64,000 bases of DNA from Rhodococcus sp. SGAir0479. GTDB taxonomy: Bacteria > Actinomycetota > Actinomycetes > Mycobacteriales > Mycobacteriaceae. The notes under the pieces were generated by a model. The model made no database searches, was not told the DNA's origin, and was given only the letters and a program-made list of their open reading frames with translations. This document shows positions 35,248-45,750 of this stretch, one piece after another (the stretch's first letter is position 1; each line of letters begins with the position of its first letter). Location: positions 2,232,001-2,296,000 of the forward strand of contig NZ_CP039432.1 of assembly GCF_005484805.1 (NCBI RefSeq). Direction: 5' to 3'. The position numbers and the translations under genes are program-made.

Positions 35248-36693
35248 ATGCCTGTCGAGAGAGTTTCCGCGAGCGCGGCCACCCGCCGCGCGACCCTGAC
35301 CGTGGTGTGTGTGACCACCGCGATGTTGATGCTCGACATCGCGGTGGTCAACACCGCGCTTCCGTCGATCGCGTCGGACCTCGACACCGGCGTGAGTGGG
35401 CTCCAGTGGGTGGTCGACGCCTACACCCTGGCGCTGGCGACCGCGGTCCTCACTGCCGGTTCCTGGGCGGACCGGCGAGGCCGCCGCCACGTGTTCGTGA
35501 TCGGGATCCTGCTGTTCACCGCCGCCTCGCTGGGCTGCACGCTGGCGCCGAACATCTGGATCCTCGACCTCGCCCGCACCGCACAGGGATTCGGCGCCGC
35601 CGTGCTGTTCGCCTGCTCGCTGGCGCTGCTCGCAGACGTCTTCGAGAAGGGCCCGGCGCGCGCCGGCGCGCTGGCGGCCTACGGCGCCACCATCGGCGGG
35701 GCCTTCGCGATCGGCCCGCTCGTCGGCGGCGTGCTGACCGAGTTCGCGCACTGGCGCGCGATCTTCCTGATCAACGTCCCCATCGGATTGCTCGCGCTGG
35801 CCGTCACCGTCCGGTGGGTACCGGAATCCCGAGACCCGCATCCGCGACGCACCGACGTGGTCGGCCAGATCCTGGTCTGCATCGGGTTGGGTGCGCTGGT
35901 GTTCGGGTTGTTGCGGGGCAACGAGACCGAGTGGAGCGCGCCGGCGACGGTCGGCGCGCTCGTCGTCGGCGTGATCGCGCTGCTCGGGTTCGTCGGATAC
36001 GAGCTGCGCACCCGGGAACCGATGCTGCCGCCGCAGTTGCTGAGGAACCGGGCGTTCGCGGGTGCGCAGATCGCGGCGTTCGCGATCTCGGCGTCGCTGT
36101 TCGCGGTGTTCGTCTACACCACCATCTACCTGCAGTCCGTCCTGCACCTGTCGCCCGTCGAGGCCGGCCTGGTGTACCTGCCCGCGACGATCGCGATGTT
36201 CGTCGTCGCGGGCGCCACCGCGAAACTCGACGGGCGCGTCCCCGCGTCGGTCACGTTGACCTGCTCGTTGATGCTCGTGGCGGCCGGCCTCGGGATGATG
36301 ACCGTCGTGGACGTGGCCAGTTCCCGGTACGCGATCCTTCCCGGTTTCGTCGTCGCCCTGGTGGGGGCCGGGGTGTTCAACCCGGTGATGAGTGGACTGG
36401 TGCTGGGTGAGAGCACCGCCGACCATGTCGGACTCGCCGCGGGAATCAACGATGCGTTCCGTCAGACCGGGATCGCGGTCGGTGTGGCCGGCCTGGGCGC
36501 GTTCCTGCCGGCACAGTCGATGCTGGCGGGCGGCTCGCCCGCGGAATTCGTGACGGGGTTGCACCAGGCGTTGACGGTCGCCGCGCTCATCGCCGCACTG
36601 GGCGCGCTGGTGTGTGCGGCGATGCTGCCCGCGCGTCGCGTCCGGCGGGCCGCCACCGCCAGTCGGGACCCCGGCGTGCCTGCCCTTTCGTGA
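35248..36693 (+). CDS. MFS exporter, DHA2 type
   Basis: A 481-residue drug:H+ antiporter-like protein with about 14 helices. Motif A is GSWADRRGRRHVF, the motif D1-like segment is LDIAVVNTALPSIASDL, and motif C is GPLVGGVLTE. ATG 35248 follows AGAGGAG with a 5-base spacer. It lies between the GH15 gene and a large SARP regulator on the same strand; 83 bases separate it from that regulator, so both may be read together. Substrate unknown. Confidence 0.92.
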   Translation: MPVERVSASAATRRATLTVVCVTTAMLMLDIAVVNTALPSIASDLDTGVSGLQWVVDAYTLALATAVLTAGSWADRRGRRHVFVIGILLFTAASLGCTLAPNIWILDLARTAQGFGAAVLFACSLALLADVFEKGPARAGALAAYGATIGGAFAIGPLVGGVLTEFAHWRAIFLINVPIGLLALAVTVRWVPESRDPHPRRTDVVGQILVCIGLGALVFGLLRGNETEWSAPATVGALVVGVIALLGFVGYELRTREPMLPPQLLRNRAFAGAQIAAFAISASLFAVFVYTTIYLQSVLHLSPVEAGLVYLPATIAMFVVAGATAKLDGRVPASVTLTCSLMLVAAGLGMMTVVDVASSRYAILPGFVVALVGAGVFNPVMSGLVLGESTADHVGLAAGINDAFRQTGIAVGVAGLGAFLPAQSMLAGGSPAEFVTGLHQALTVAALIAALGALVCAAMLPARRVRRAATASRDPGVPALS

Positions 36694-36776
36694 CCGTTTG
36701 CGTCTCCTCCCGGCCCGCCGATCCCTACACTCGACCCGTTCGGACGTGGGCGTCGGCAGGTGCGAGGAGTGCACGC

Positions 36777-39700
36777 ATGATCTATCGGCTGCTCGGACCG
36801 CTCGAGGTGGCCGGATCCGACTCCGACCGCCCGCTTCTCGACCTGGGTCCGCGGAAACAACGCACGGTCCTGGCGGTTCTGCTCCTGGCTCGCGGCCGGG
36901 TGGTGTCGACGGCCCGGCTGATCGACGCCCTCTGGGGAGACGACGCCCCTGCCAGCGCCCTGGCCGGCCTCCAGGCCTACGTCTCCAACCTGCGCCGGGT
37001 GCTGCGCAGCGGCCCCGGCGCCACTTCGCCGATCGTGCGGCAACCGCCGGGCTACGTGCTCGACGTCTCCTCCGACGAGGTGGACCTGACCGCGTTCCTG
37101 GCCGACGCCGAGGATGCACGGTGCCTCACCGAGAAACACGAGTGGGAACCCGCCCTGGAGACGGCGGACCGCGCGCTGGCCTCGGTGCGCGGGCCACTGC
37201 TCGAGGACCTCGGCGACCAGCCGTGGATTCGGTTGGAGGCAGCCGGTTTCGACGAGGTGCGGACCGCCTGCCGGGAGACCCGCATCACCGCGCTGCTCGC
37301 GCTGGGGCGGATCTCCCCGGCGCTGGTGGAGGCCGCCCAACTCAGCAGCGAGTTCCCGTACCGGGACCGAACCTGCTGGCTCCGGATGCTCGCGTTGCAC
37401 CGCGCCGGCAGGTCGTCCGAGGCACTGGACCAGTTCCAGGCGCACGCCGTCCGGCTCGACACCGAACTGGGCCTCGTCCCCGGCGCGGAACTGCAGAACC
37501 TGCAGGGCGCGATCCTCCGGCACGACCCCGGTCTGGCCGCATGGCCGCGTACACCCGGATGGACGGGGGCCGAACAGGTTCCGCTTCCTGCCACCCCGTC
37601 CACGTCTCCGCGTCCCTCCGACACCGGTCCGCAGGATTCGGCCGCCGCGAGCAGGCCGGCCCGCCCGTTCGTCGGACGCGGCAACGAGACGGCCACGATC
37701 GACCGCATGCTCGACGACGTCCTCGCCGGTTCCACGCGATGGCTCGCGCTCACCGGGCCGGCCGGGATCGGCAAGACCCGCGTCGCGGAGGAGTGCGCAG
37801 CCCGCACGACCGCGGTGGGTGGAACGGCGGTGTGGGCGCGGTGCCCGGAGGACGACGGGACACCGGCCTGGTGGCCGATCCGCCGGCTGGTGCGCGAACT
37901 CGGCGGCGACGCCGACGCGGTGCTGATCCCCCCGACCGGCGTCGATCCCGACGAGGCCCGGTTCGCGGTGTACGAGCGGGTCCGGGACGTGATCGAGACG
38001 GCGTCCGCGGACACGCCGGTGCTGACGGTCGTCGTCGACGACATCCAGTGGGCCGATCCGACGTCGTTGCGATGTCTCGCGTATCTGGCCGGGGCGCTAC
38101 GGCAGCGGCCGGTGTGGTTCGTGCTGACCCTGCGCGACACCGGGTCGGGAACGGTCGTCGGCACCCTCGTCGACGCCGTGCTCCGTGGCGACGGCAACCG
38201 GCACGTCGTGGTCCCGCCGCTGGCGTCGGACGAGGTCGCGGAACTGGCTCGCCACGTCTGCGGTGAACACCTCGGACCGGCCGAGGTCCGACTCCTGTCG
38301 GATCGGACCGGCGGCAACCCGCTGTTCGTCTCCGAGTACGCGCGGCTGCCCCGCGACGAACGCCTCGGTGACGGCATCCCCCTGGCCGTACGGTCGGTCC
38401 TCGGGCGCCGGCTCGCTGCGGTGGATGCGGATGTGTTGCACGTGCTTCGCGTCGCGGCCGTCCTCGGTGACGCGATCGAGGTCGGTCTCCTCGCGGCGGC
38501 GACCGGCCTCGACGTGGACACGCTCGCCGATCGTCTCGACGCCGCGGCCGACGAGCGCATCCTCGTCGCCGCGCCCGGCTCCGGTGGTTACGTCTTCGCC
38601 CACGGACTGCTGCGGCACGAGGTGCTCCAGGCGATACCGCCGGTGCGCCGTCAGCGCGTGCACGCGCGTGTCGCCGACATCCTGACCGAGTCCGCCGACA
38701 CCGACCGTGCGAGTCGGCGCGCCCACCACCTGCGTGCCGCAGTGCCCCTGGTCGATCCGCAGGTCGCGCTCGACGCCTGCGTCCTCGCGGCCCGGGAGGC
38801 GACGGAGCGGTGGAGCTCGGAGACCGCTGCGCACTGGTGGGAGGTCGCCGTCGAGACGTTCGATCTGCTGCCGGCGTCGGCGCGCTCGGCCGACGACCGG
38901 GACGATCTGGTGGTGGCCCGGGTGGAGGCGTTGGCCCGCGCGGGTCGTGGGCAGACCGTTCTCGACGTCGTCGACGCCGGTCTGCTCGACGCCGTCCGCG
39001 AGGGACGCACGTCCGGTGCGGGGAGGCTGGCGGCGGCGCTGCTGCGGGCCGCGGGCGCGTGGCCGTGGGTGTCGTACGGCCGGGATCCCGGCCCGCTGCT
39101 CGAACGCCTCGGGGCGCTCGAACCGTTCGTGGCGTCCGACCCCGTCGCGCACGCCCGGGTCCTCGCCGCCCTGGCCGTCGGGTCGTGCTATCACCCCGAC
39201 TCCGCGGTTCCCGACGACATGAGCCGCCGGGCCGTCGAACTCGCTCGCGCGCAGAATGATCCGGACGTGATCGCCGACGCGCTGCTGGGCCGTCTCCTGC
39301 TCTTCTCGGGAGTGGCGCGCCGCAGCCGCGAGTCGCTCGACCTCGCGGCCGAGCTGTTGCGCCTGCCGCACCAGCAGTCGCGGGTCGACGACGTCATCGT
39401 GCACGCCGTCGCCAGCATGACGCAGATGAACCTCGCCGACACCGCGTCCGCCGCCGCGCACGTGCGGCGGGGCATCGTCGGCTGCGACCTGCTGCGGCTA
39501 CCGGTGCTGCGCGTCCAACTCCGCTGGATGGAGGGCACGCTCGCCGAGTGGCGCGGCGAGCTCCGACAGGCCGCCCACCACTACGCCACGGCGGCGCAGA
39601 TCCATCTGCAGACCGAGCTGTACACCGCGGGCAGCGCCGACCTCGCGCAGAACACCGTGAAGTGGGAGCAGGGCGTGTTGGCCGACAGCACACCGGGGTT

Positions 39701-40202
39701 CGTCGAGCCGCGGGCGTGGACGATCGCGATCGCAGCGGCGCGGGGTGACCGGCAGGCCGCGATCGACGGTCTCGAGCGGTGGATGGCCGATCCCGGCCCG
39801 GACGTGTGGACCACGCTCGGACACCGGACGCTGCTCGCGCACGTGATCGCCGACCTGGCGCTCGTCGAGTACGCCCGGCCCTTGGGTGATCTCCTGGCCC
39901 CGTTCAGCGACCGCATCGCGACCGTGGGGCAGGTCGGGGTCGTCGGTACCGTCGCCGAGGCGTCCGCGCGTCTGCACGCGCTGCTCGGGCGCGCCGATCG
40001 GGCGACGGCCCTGCTGGACGAGGCCGAGCGGATCGCGGCCCGGACGTCGGGAACACCGAGTTTGCTGCGCTGCAGGCTGTTCCGCGCGCAACTCGCGCCC
40101 GCCTCCGACGCACGCACCAGCGAGCTCGTGGCCGTCGCGGACGAGGCCGAGCGCCGCGGCATGCACGGGCTCGCTGCACAGGCGCGGTCCCTGCTCGGCT
40201 GA
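36777..40202 (+). CDS. SARP/AfsR-type regulator with BTAD and ATPase domains
   Basis: A 1141-residue regulator. The OmpR-like winged helix at about 1-90 (YRLLGPLEVAG, HTH region TARLIDALWGD) is followed by a bacterial transcriptional activation domain (about 95-245). An AAA_16/NB-ARC-like ATPase has Walker A GPAGIGKTR and Walker B VVVDDIQWAD, and a long helical, TPR-like C-terminal half completes it. SARPs usually activate secondary-metabolite or export genes, binding direct repeats upstream of targets. No C-terminal LuxR HTH is present. GAGGAG lies 7 bases upstream of the ATG. Likely targets by position are the upstream MFS and the downstream flavin enzyme; not proven. Confidence 0.92.
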   Translation: MIYRLLGPLEVAGSDSDRPLLDLGPRKQRTVLAVLLLARGRVVSTARLIDALWGDDAPASALAGLQAYVSNLRRVLRSGPGATSPIVRQPPGYVLDVSSDEVDLTAFLADAEDARCLTEKHEWEPALETADRALASVRGPLLEDLGDQPWIRLEAAGFDEVRTACRETRITALLALGRISPALVEAAQLSSEFPYRDRTCWLRMLALHRAGRSSEALDQFQAHAVRLDTELGLVPGAELQNLQGAILRHDPGLAAWPRTPGWTGAEQVPLPATPSTSPRPSDTGPQDSAAASRPARPFVGRGNETATIDRMLDDVLAGSTRWLALTGPAGIGKTRVAEECAARTTAVGGTAVWARCPEDDGTPAWWPIRRLVRELGGDADAVLIPPTGVDPDEARFAVYERVRDVIETASADTPVLTVVVDDIQWADPTSLRCLAYLAGALRQRPVWFVLTLRDTGSGTVVGTLVDAVLRGDGNRHVVVPPLASDEVAELARHVCGEHLGPAEVRLLSDRTGGNPLFVSEYARLPRDERLGDGIPLAVRSVLGRRLAAVDADVLHVLRVAAVLGDAIEVGLLAAATGLDVDTLADRLDAAADERILVAAPGSGGYVFAHGLLRHEVLQAIPPVRRQRVHARVADILTESADTDRASRRAHHLRAAVPLVDPQVALDACVLAAREATERWSSETAAHWWEVAVETFDLLPASARSADDRDDLVVARVEALARAGRGQTVLDVVDAGLLDAVREGRTSGAGRLAAALLRAAGAWPWVSYGRDPGPLLERLGALEPFVASDPVAHARVLAALAVGSCYHPDSAVPDDMSRRAVELARAQNDPDVIADALLGRLLLFSGVARRSRESLDLAAELLRLPHQQSRVDDVIVHAVASMTQMNLADTASAAAHVRRGIVGCDLLRLPVLRVQLRWMEGTLAEWRGELRQAAHHYATAAQIHLQTELYTAGSADLAQNTVKWEQGVLADSTPGFVEPRAWTIAIAAARGDRQAAIDGLERWMADPGPDVWTTLGHRTLLAHVIADLALVEYARPLGDLLAPFSDRIATVGQVGVVGTVAEASARLHALLGRADRATALLDEAERIAARTSGTPSLLRCRLFRAQLAPASDARTSELVAVADEAERRGMHGLAAQARSLLG

Positions 40203-40320
40203 TCCGGCCGTCGGCTTGGCGAATTCTTGGATCGTCCGTCGGATCCGGTACAAGAACCGCCCAAGAGGGCTCGACCATCGTTTCGTCCACGCCGCGAAGG
40301 CGCCGACGAAAGGAAGTTCG

Positions 40321-41706
40321 ATGGAGCTCCAGACCCCGACAATCGACGCGGCGATCGAGTCGTTGCGGCCACGTCTCACCGGCTCGGTCGCCCTGCCGGG
40401 CGAACCCGGATACGAGTTGGCGACGCCGTGGAACCTCTCGATTCCGGTGACGCCGCGCGCCGTGGTCGCCGTGGCGGACGCCGACGACGTCGCGGCGACC
40501 GTGCGGTTCGCCGCCGAGCACGGGCTCCGGGTTGCGGTGCAGCGCACCGGCCACGGCGCCGTGCCCCTGGACGGGGACGTGCTGCTGGTGCACACCGGAC
40601 GGCTGAACGAGTGCGTCGTCGACCCGGACTCCCGCACCGCGCGCGTCGGGTCGGGCGCGATCTGGCAGGACGTCCTGGCCGCGGCCGCCCCGCACGACCT
40701 GGCCCCGCTGGCCGGCTCGTCCGCGACGGTCGGAGTGGCCGGCTTCCTCACCGGAGCGGGCATCGGCCCGCTGGTGCGGACCTACGGGCTGTCCTCCGAC
40801 CACGTGCGCTCGTTCGACATCGTCACCGGGGACGGCGAGCGGCTGCACGTCACCCCCGACCGGCACGCCGAGCTGTTCTGGGGCCTGCGTGGCGGCAAGG
40901 CGACACTCGGGATCGTGACGGCGGTGGAGATCGAGCTGCTGCCGATCAGCCGGATCCACGGCGGCGCCCTCTACTTCGACGGTGCGGATGCGGCCGCCGT
41001 GGCCCACGCGTGGCTCGACTGGTGCCAGGACCTGCCCGAGCACAGCTCGACCTCGATCGCGTTCCTGCAGTTGCCACCGCTGCCGCAGATCCCGCCGCCG
41101 CTGGCGGGACGGCTGACACTCGCGGTCAGATTCGCCAGTGTCGCAGACACTTCCGAGGCCGACTCGCTGATCGCGCGCCTGCGCGCCGTGGCGACCCCGC
41201 TGATCGATGCCGTCGGCCCGATGCCGTACGCGGCGCTGTCGGCGATCCACGCCGATCCGGTGGACCCGATGCCGACGCACGAGCTCAGCGCGCTCACCGG
41301 CGCCCTGACCCACGAGGCCGTCGACGCGTTGCTCGCGGTCGCCGGTCCCGGCTCCGGGTCGCCGCAGACGGTGATCGAGCTCCGGTTGCTCGGCGGCGCG
41401 CTGGCCCGCGAACCGCGGCACCGCAGCGCCTTCTGCCATCGCGACGCCGCGTTCGGGCTGATGGTCGCGGGAGTGTCCGCCCCACCCCTCGCCCGGCCGG
41501 TCCCCGAGCACGCGCACGTCGTCGTGCGGTCGCTGGCGCCCTGGGCCACCGGGGGCGCGCTGCCGAACTTCTCCGCCAGTGCCGATCCGGCGCGGATCGC
41601 CCAGTGCTACGACGAGGACACCCGGCACTGGCTCGGTGCGCTGGCCGACCGGCACGACCCGCGCGGGGTCCTGCGCGTCGGTCAGGTGGTCCGCACCCCG
41701 TCGTGA
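40321..41706 (+). CDS. FAD-linked oxidoreductase (PCMH/BBE type)
   Basis: A 461-residue flavoprotein of the berberine-bridge-enzyme family. The PCMH FAD domain spans about 30-200, with RTGHGA holding the 8-alpha histidine linked to FAD. The region where bicovalent enzymes have a flavin-linked Cys reads GSSATVGVAGFLTGAG, with no Cys, so attachment is probably through His alone. The C-terminal BBE segment (FSASADPARIAQCY) is present. GGAAG lies before ATG 40321. Preceded by 118 bases with no other feature. Such enzymes oxidise sugars, alcohols or natural products; substrate unknown. Confidence 0.9.
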   Translation: MELQTPTIDAAIESLRPRLTGSVALPGEPGYELATPWNLSIPVTPRAVVAVADADDVAATVRFAAEHGLRVAVQRTGHGAVPLDGDVLLVHTGRLNECVVDPDSRTARVGSGAIWQDVLAAAAPHDLAPLAGSSATVGVAGFLTGAGIGPLVRTYGLSSDHVRSFDIVTGDGERLHVTPDRHAELFWGLRGGKATLGIVTAVEIELLPISRIHGGALYFDGADAAAVAHAWLDWCQDLPEHSSTSIAFLQLPPLPQIPPPLAGRLTLAVRFASVADTSEADSLIARLRAVATPLIDAVGPMPYAALSAIHADPVDPMPTHELSALTGALTHEAVDALLAVAGPGSGSPQTVIELRLLGGALAREPRHRSAFCHRDAAFGLMVAGVSAPPLARPVPEHAHVVVRSLAPWATGGALPNFSASADPARIAQCYDEDTRHWLGALADRHDPRGVLRVGQVVRTPS

Positions 41707-41785
41707 CGGCGGGCGGGGGTCGGTGCGATTCGTTCCGTCCGCCGTACCGGCCCCCGGGGCGCACCCGCTGTGCCAGGATCGACGA

Positions 41786-42163
41786 ATGCTGGATCATGTG
41801 GGTATCCAATGCGCCGACGTCGAGTCCGCTGCCACCTTCTACGACGCCGTGCTCGCTCCGCTCGGCGGAAAGCGACTCGTGGAGCCCGCCCCCGGCGTCA
41901 TCGGATACGGGGCGCCGCCGCACCCGGACTTCTGGATCAGTCCGCTGGTGCCCGCCGACGCGGGCTTCCGCGAGAACCACATCGCGTTCTCCGCCGAGTC
42001 GCGCGCCGCGGTCGACGCGTTCTTCGCCGCTGCCGTCGAGAGGGGCGCCGAGGTGCTGCACGAGCCGCGCGAGTGGCCGGAGTACCACCCCGGCTACTAC
42101 GGCGCGTTCGTGCGCGATCCGGACGGCAACAACGTCGAGGCCGTCTGCCACCGTCCCGCCTAG
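41786..42163 (+). CDS. VOC family (glyoxalase-like) protein
   Basis: A 125-residue vicinal-oxygen-chelate protein with paired beta-alpha-beta-beta-beta modules. MLDHVGIQCADVESAATFYDAVL is at the start and the C-terminal RDPDGNNVEAVCH is typical. Candidate metal ligands are H4, the His in ENHIAF and the Glu in NNVEAV. Small members act in glyoxalase, dioxygenase or resistance reactions; the substrate cannot be given. Confidence 0.9.
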   Translation: MLDHVGIQCADVESAATFYDAVLAPLGGKRLVEPAPGVIGYGAPPHPDFWISPLVPADAGFRENHIAFSAESRAAVDAFFAAAVERGAEVLHEPREWPEYHPGYYGAFVRDPDGNNVEAVCHRPA

Positions 42164-42173
42164 CCGCCCCGCG

Positions 42174-43106
42174 TCAGTACCGGCGCCGCAGCAACCGTTC
42201 CGCGTCGGCCGCGATGGTGCGCACCACCTCGCCCGCCGGACGTTCCGAGGTGACCAGGCCGGCCGCCTCGCCCGCGTACACGACCCCCTGTCGGGGGTCG
42301 GCGGGATCGTAAGCGGCCGCGAGGGTGTCGTTGTCCGCGCCCTGCCCGTGCCACTTGTCGGTGTAGTCGTTCGTGAGCGCCCGCCCACCCCAGCGGGCGG
42401 GCCACGGCTGGTCCCGGGCCTGGTCGAAGATCGACGTGTACACCGTGTCGGCACTGCCCGCGTCGATCAGCCGAGCCCGCGCGTACTCCGGTCCGACCGT
42501 TTCCGGGCTGGCCAGCAGCGCGGTGCCGATCATCGCGCCGTCCGCACCGGCCGCGAGCACGGCCGCCAGGCCCCGGCCGGTCCCGATGCCGCCGGCCGCG
42601 AGCACGGGCAGGTCCGTCGCGTCCAGCACCTCCTGCAGCAGCGGCAGCGTGCCGATGCGTCCGGTGTGACCGCCCGCCTCACCGCCCTGCGCGATGACGA
42701 CGTCGACGCCGGCCCGCTCGACGACCCGCAGGTCCTCGATCGTGTTGATCTGGGAGACGGCCAGCGCCCCGGCCGCGTGCACCCGCTCGACGTAGGGTGC
42801 CGGGTCCCCGAACGACAGCGACACCACGCGCGGCTTCTCGGCGAGCGCAGCGTCGAGCAGAGTGTCGTCGGCGTCCAGTGACCACGTCATCAGGCCGACG
42901 CCGAGCAGCCCGCCCCCGATCTCGCGGGCGACCGCCGATTCCTCGGCGATCCACTCGGGGGTGGCGTACCGGGCGGCACCGAGCAGCCCCAGACCGCCGG
43001 CGCGGGTCACCTCACCGGCGAGCCGGCCACCGGCCCGCCCGCCCATGGGGGCACCGAAGACCGGCACCTCCAGCCCGAGCTCGCGGGTCAACCAGGTGCC
43101 GATCAT
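42174..43106 (-). CDS. Nitronate monooxygenase-like flavoprotein
   Basis: A 310-residue TIM-barrel FMN enzyme of the 2-nitropropane dioxygenase/NMO family. Conserved AQGGEAGGHTG and LPVLAAGGIGTGRGLAAVLAAGADGAMIGTALL bind FMN. It may detoxify alkyl nitronates or act as an enoyl reductase-like oxidoreductase. It is 11 bases downstream of lepA and 10 bases from the convergent VOC gene, so it is probably read from the lepA promoter. Confidence 0.9.
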   Translation of the reverse strand: MIGTWLTRELGLEVPVFGAPMGGRAGGRLAGEVTRAGGLGLLGAARYATPEWIAEESAVAREIGGGLLGVGLMTWSLDADDTLLDAALAEKPRVVSLSFGDPAPYVERVHAAGALAVSQINTIEDLRVVERAGVDVVIAQGGEAGGHTGRIGTLPLLQEVLDATDLPVLAAGGIGTGRGLAAVLAAGADGAMIGTALLASPETVGPEYARARLIDAGSADTVYTSIFDQARDQPWPARWGGRALTNDYTDKWHGQGADNDTLAAAYDPADPRQGVVYAGEAAGLVTSERPAGEVVRTIAADAERLLRRRY

Positions 43107-43117
43107 CGAGTGTCCTC

Positions 43118-44980
43118 CTACTTGCCCTTGGGCTTGTCCGCCACCGACTCGTTCGACAACGCAGCAACGAAGGCTTCCTGCGGAACCTCGACCCGACCGA
43201 TGGTCTTCATCCGCTTCTTGCCCTCCTTCTGCTTCTCGAGCAGCTTGCGCTTACGGGAGATGTCGCCGCCGTAGCACTTCGCGAGCACGTCCTTGCGGAT
43301 GGCCCGGATGTTCTCTCGCGCAATGATCTTCGATCCGATCGCGGCCTGGATCGGCACCTCGAACTGCTGGCGCGGGATCAGCTCGCGAAGCTTGGTGGTC
43401 ATCTTGTTGCCGTAGGCGAACGCGGCGTCCTTGTGCACGATCGCGCTGAACGCGTCGACGGTCTCACCCTGGAGCAGGATGTCCACCTTCACCAGCGCGG
43501 CCTGCTGCTCGCCGGCCTCCTCGTAGTCGAGGCTCGCGTAGCCCTTGGTCCGCGACTTGAGAGCGTCGAAGAAGTCGAACATGATCTCGCCCATCGGCAG
43601 CGTGTAGCGCAACTCGACGCGGGTCTCCGACAGGTAGTCCATGCCACCGAGTTCGCCGCGGCGAGACTGGCACAGCTCCATGATCGCACCGGTGTACTCG
43701 CTCGGGGCGATGACGGTGCACTTGGCCATCGGCTCGTACACCTCGCGCACCTTGCCCTCCGGCCAGTAGGACGGATTGGTCACCTCGTGCTCGGTGCCGT
43801 CCTCCATCACCACTCGGTACACCACGTTGGGCGCGGTGGAGATCAGGTCGAGACCGAACTCCCGCTCGAGCCGGTCCCGGGTGATCTCCATGTGCAGCAG
43901 ACCGAGGAAGCCACAACGGAATCCGAAACCGAGGGCCACCGAGGTCTCCGGCTCGTAGGCCAGGGCCGCGTCGTTGAGCCGCAGCTTGTCCAGCGCGTCG
44001 CGCAGCACCGGGTAGTCGGAACCGTCCATCGGGTACAGACCGGAGTAGACCATCGGCTTGGGGTCGCGGTAACCGGTCAACGGCTCTTCCGCACCGTTAC
44101 GGAAGGTGGTGACCGTGTCGCCGACCCGCGACTGGCGCACGTCCTTGACGCCGGTGATCAGGTAACCGACCTCGCCGACGCCCAGGCCGGTGGCGGCCTT
44201 GGGCTCGGGCGAGATGATTCCCACCTCGAGCAACTCGTGCGTCGTCCCGGTCGACATCATCGTGATCTTCTCGCGGGGGCGGATCTTGCCGTCCACCACA
44301 CGCACGTAGGTCACGACGCCGCGGTACGCGTCGTACACGGAGTCGAAGATCATCGCGCGGGCCGGACCGTCCGCGTCGCCCACGGGCGCGGGCACCTGCT
44401 TGACGACCTCGTCGAGCAGTTCCTTCACGCCGACACCGGTCTTGCCGGACACCCGCAGCACGTCCTCCGGCTCGCAGCCGACGATGTGCGCGATCTCGGC
44501 GGCGTACCGCTCCGGGTCCGCGGCGGGCAGGTCGATCTTGTTGAGCACCGGGATGATGGTGAGGTCCTTCTCCATCGCCAGGTACAGGTTGGCCAGCGTC
44601 TGCGCCTCGATGCCCTGGGCGGCGTCGACCAGCAGCACCGCGCCCTCGCAGGCCTCGAGCGCGCGGGAGACCTCGTACGTGAAGTCGACGTGACCGGGCG
44701 TGTCGATCAGGTGCAGGACGATCTCTTCGGTCGTGCCGTCCTCGTTCTCGACCGTCCACGGCAGCCGCACGTTCTGCGCCTTGATGGTGATGCCGCGCTC
44801 GCGCTCGATGTCCATGCGGTCGAGATACTGCGCGCGCATCGCGCGCTCCTCGACGACGCCGGTGAGCTGCAGCATCCGGTCGGCGAGCGTCGACTTGCCG
44901 TGGTCGATGTGCGCGATGATGCAGAAGTTCCGGATCTTCGACGGATCCGTGAACGTCTTCTCCGCAAAGTTGCTGCTCAA
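43118..44980 (-). CDS. lepA: Elongation factor 4 (LepA)
   Basis: Ribosomal GTPase LepA/EF4, which acts on stalled or maturing ribosomes. The 620-residue protein has G1 [14 protein letters not shown]3 DTPGHVDF, G4 NKIDLP and the LepA-specific C-terminal domain ([23 protein letters not shown]). The start is TTG at 44980, the usual N-terminus before [15 protein letters not shown]. The 202-base divergent gap to 45183 should hold its promoter; I cannot pick a clear one. Confidence 0.97.
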   Translation of the reverse strand: MSSNFAEKTFTDPSKIRNFCIIAHIDHGKSTLADRMLQLTGVVEERAMRAQYLDRMDIERERGITIKAQNVRLPWTVENEDGTTEEIVLHLIDTPGHVDFTYEVSRALEACEGAVLLVDAAQGIEAQTLANLYLAMEKDLTIIPVLNKIDLPAADPERYAAEIAHIVGCEPEDVLRVSGKTGVGVKELLDEVVKQVPAPVGDADGPARAMIFDSVYDAYRGVVTYVRVVDGKIRPREKITMMSTGTTHELLEVGIISPEPKAATGLGVGEVGYLITGVKDVRQSRVGDTVTTFRNGAEEPLTGYRDPKPMVYSGLYPMDGSDYPVLRDALDKLRLNDAALAYEPETSVALGFGFRCGFLGLLHMEITRDRLEREFGLDLISTAPNVVYRVVMEDGTEHEVTNPSYWPEGKVREVYEPMAKCTVIAPSEYTGAIMELCQSRRGELGGMDYLSETRVELRYTLPMGEIMFDFFDALKSRTKGYASLDYEEAGEQQAALVKVDILLQGETVDAFSAIVHKDAAFAYGNKMTTKLRELIPRQQFEVPIQAAIGSKIIARENIRAIRKDVLAKCYGGDISRKRKLLEKQKEGKKRMKTIGRVEVPQEAFVAALSNESVADKPKGK

Positions 44981-45182
44981 GCCCTATTCCCTCGTCTCAC
45001 TCGCGCGCCGGCATCGGCCCGGTTCGGTCGCCCGTCCCGCACTGGTCCCGCACCAGGATCGCATCGACCGCGTCCCGTGCCCACCCATCATCCCCTGCAC
45101 GCGGGTGGGCGTACACATCGAGGGTGGCCCGCGTCCGCGCGAGCCGAGAAGCTCGAGCCCGGCGCCACTAAGCTCGGACCCC

Positions 45183-45740
45183 ATGGCGAGCACGTGGGGC
45201 AGCATCGGCAGAAAGCTCGGCAAGTACGCCGTCCGGCAGGGACCGAAGTTGCTCCGGCAACTGCAGGAGACCGAGCCGGTCAAGCGGGCTGCCGAGGCGT
45301 TGACCGGCCCACCGCAGCATCCGGTCCCGCAGGGCCGTCCGGTCTCGCGGACGTCGGTGCCGACCGCGCACCGGGCCCGCCGGATCGATTACGCCCCCGC
45401 ACTGGACGGGCGCGCCGATCCGGGCGAGATCGTGTGGACCTGGGTCGCCTACGAGGAGGACCCCCGCCAGGGCAAGGACCGACCGGTCCTCGTCGTCGGC
45501 CGGGACGGCAGCACGCTGCTGGGCCTGATGTTGTCGTCCAACAGCGACCGCGGCGACGACCGGAACTGGCTCGCGCTCGGCGCCGGGCAGTGGGACGCGG
45601 ACGGGCGCCCCAGCTGGGTGCGGCTCGACCGGGTGCTCGAGGTCCCCGAGGCGGGCATCCGCCGCGAGGGCGCAATCCTCGAGCGGGGCCGCTTCGACGC
45701 CGTCGCGGCCCGACTGCGCTCCGACTACAGCTGGCACTGA
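45183..45740 (+). CDS. PemK/MazF-like protein, Rv2405-like
   Basis: A 185-residue protein. The N-terminal 75 residues are basic and low in structure. The C-terminal part (about 85-185) resembles the PemK/MazF toxin fold: GEIVWTWVAYEEDPRQGKDRPVLVVGRDG, then WVRLDRVLEV. No antitoxin gene is next to it, so a housekeeping role or an orphan is more likely than a toxin-antitoxin module. It is conserved beside lepA in mycobacteria (Rv2405c region). Confidence 0.82.
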   Translation: MASTWGSIGRKLGKYAVRQGPKLLRQLQETEPVKRAAEALTGPPQHPVPQGRPVSRTSVPTAHRARRIDYAPALDGRADPGEIVWTWVAYEEDPRQGKDRPVLVVGRDGSTLLGLMLSSNSDRGDDRNWLALGAGQWDADGRPSWVRLDRVLEVPEAGIRREGAILERGRFDAVAARLRSDYSWH

Positions 45741-45750
45741 TCCCCGAGCG

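Noticed and set aside
34804-37119. Minus-strand 771-codon frame over the second MFS gene
   Set aside because: Shadow of the MFS coding sequence; no motif and no start signal.
45183-45740. Toxin-antitoxin module based on the PemK/MazF-like protein
   Set aside because: No antitoxin ORF precedes or follows; neighbours are lepA and aqpZ. Conserved position suggests a housekeeping gene.
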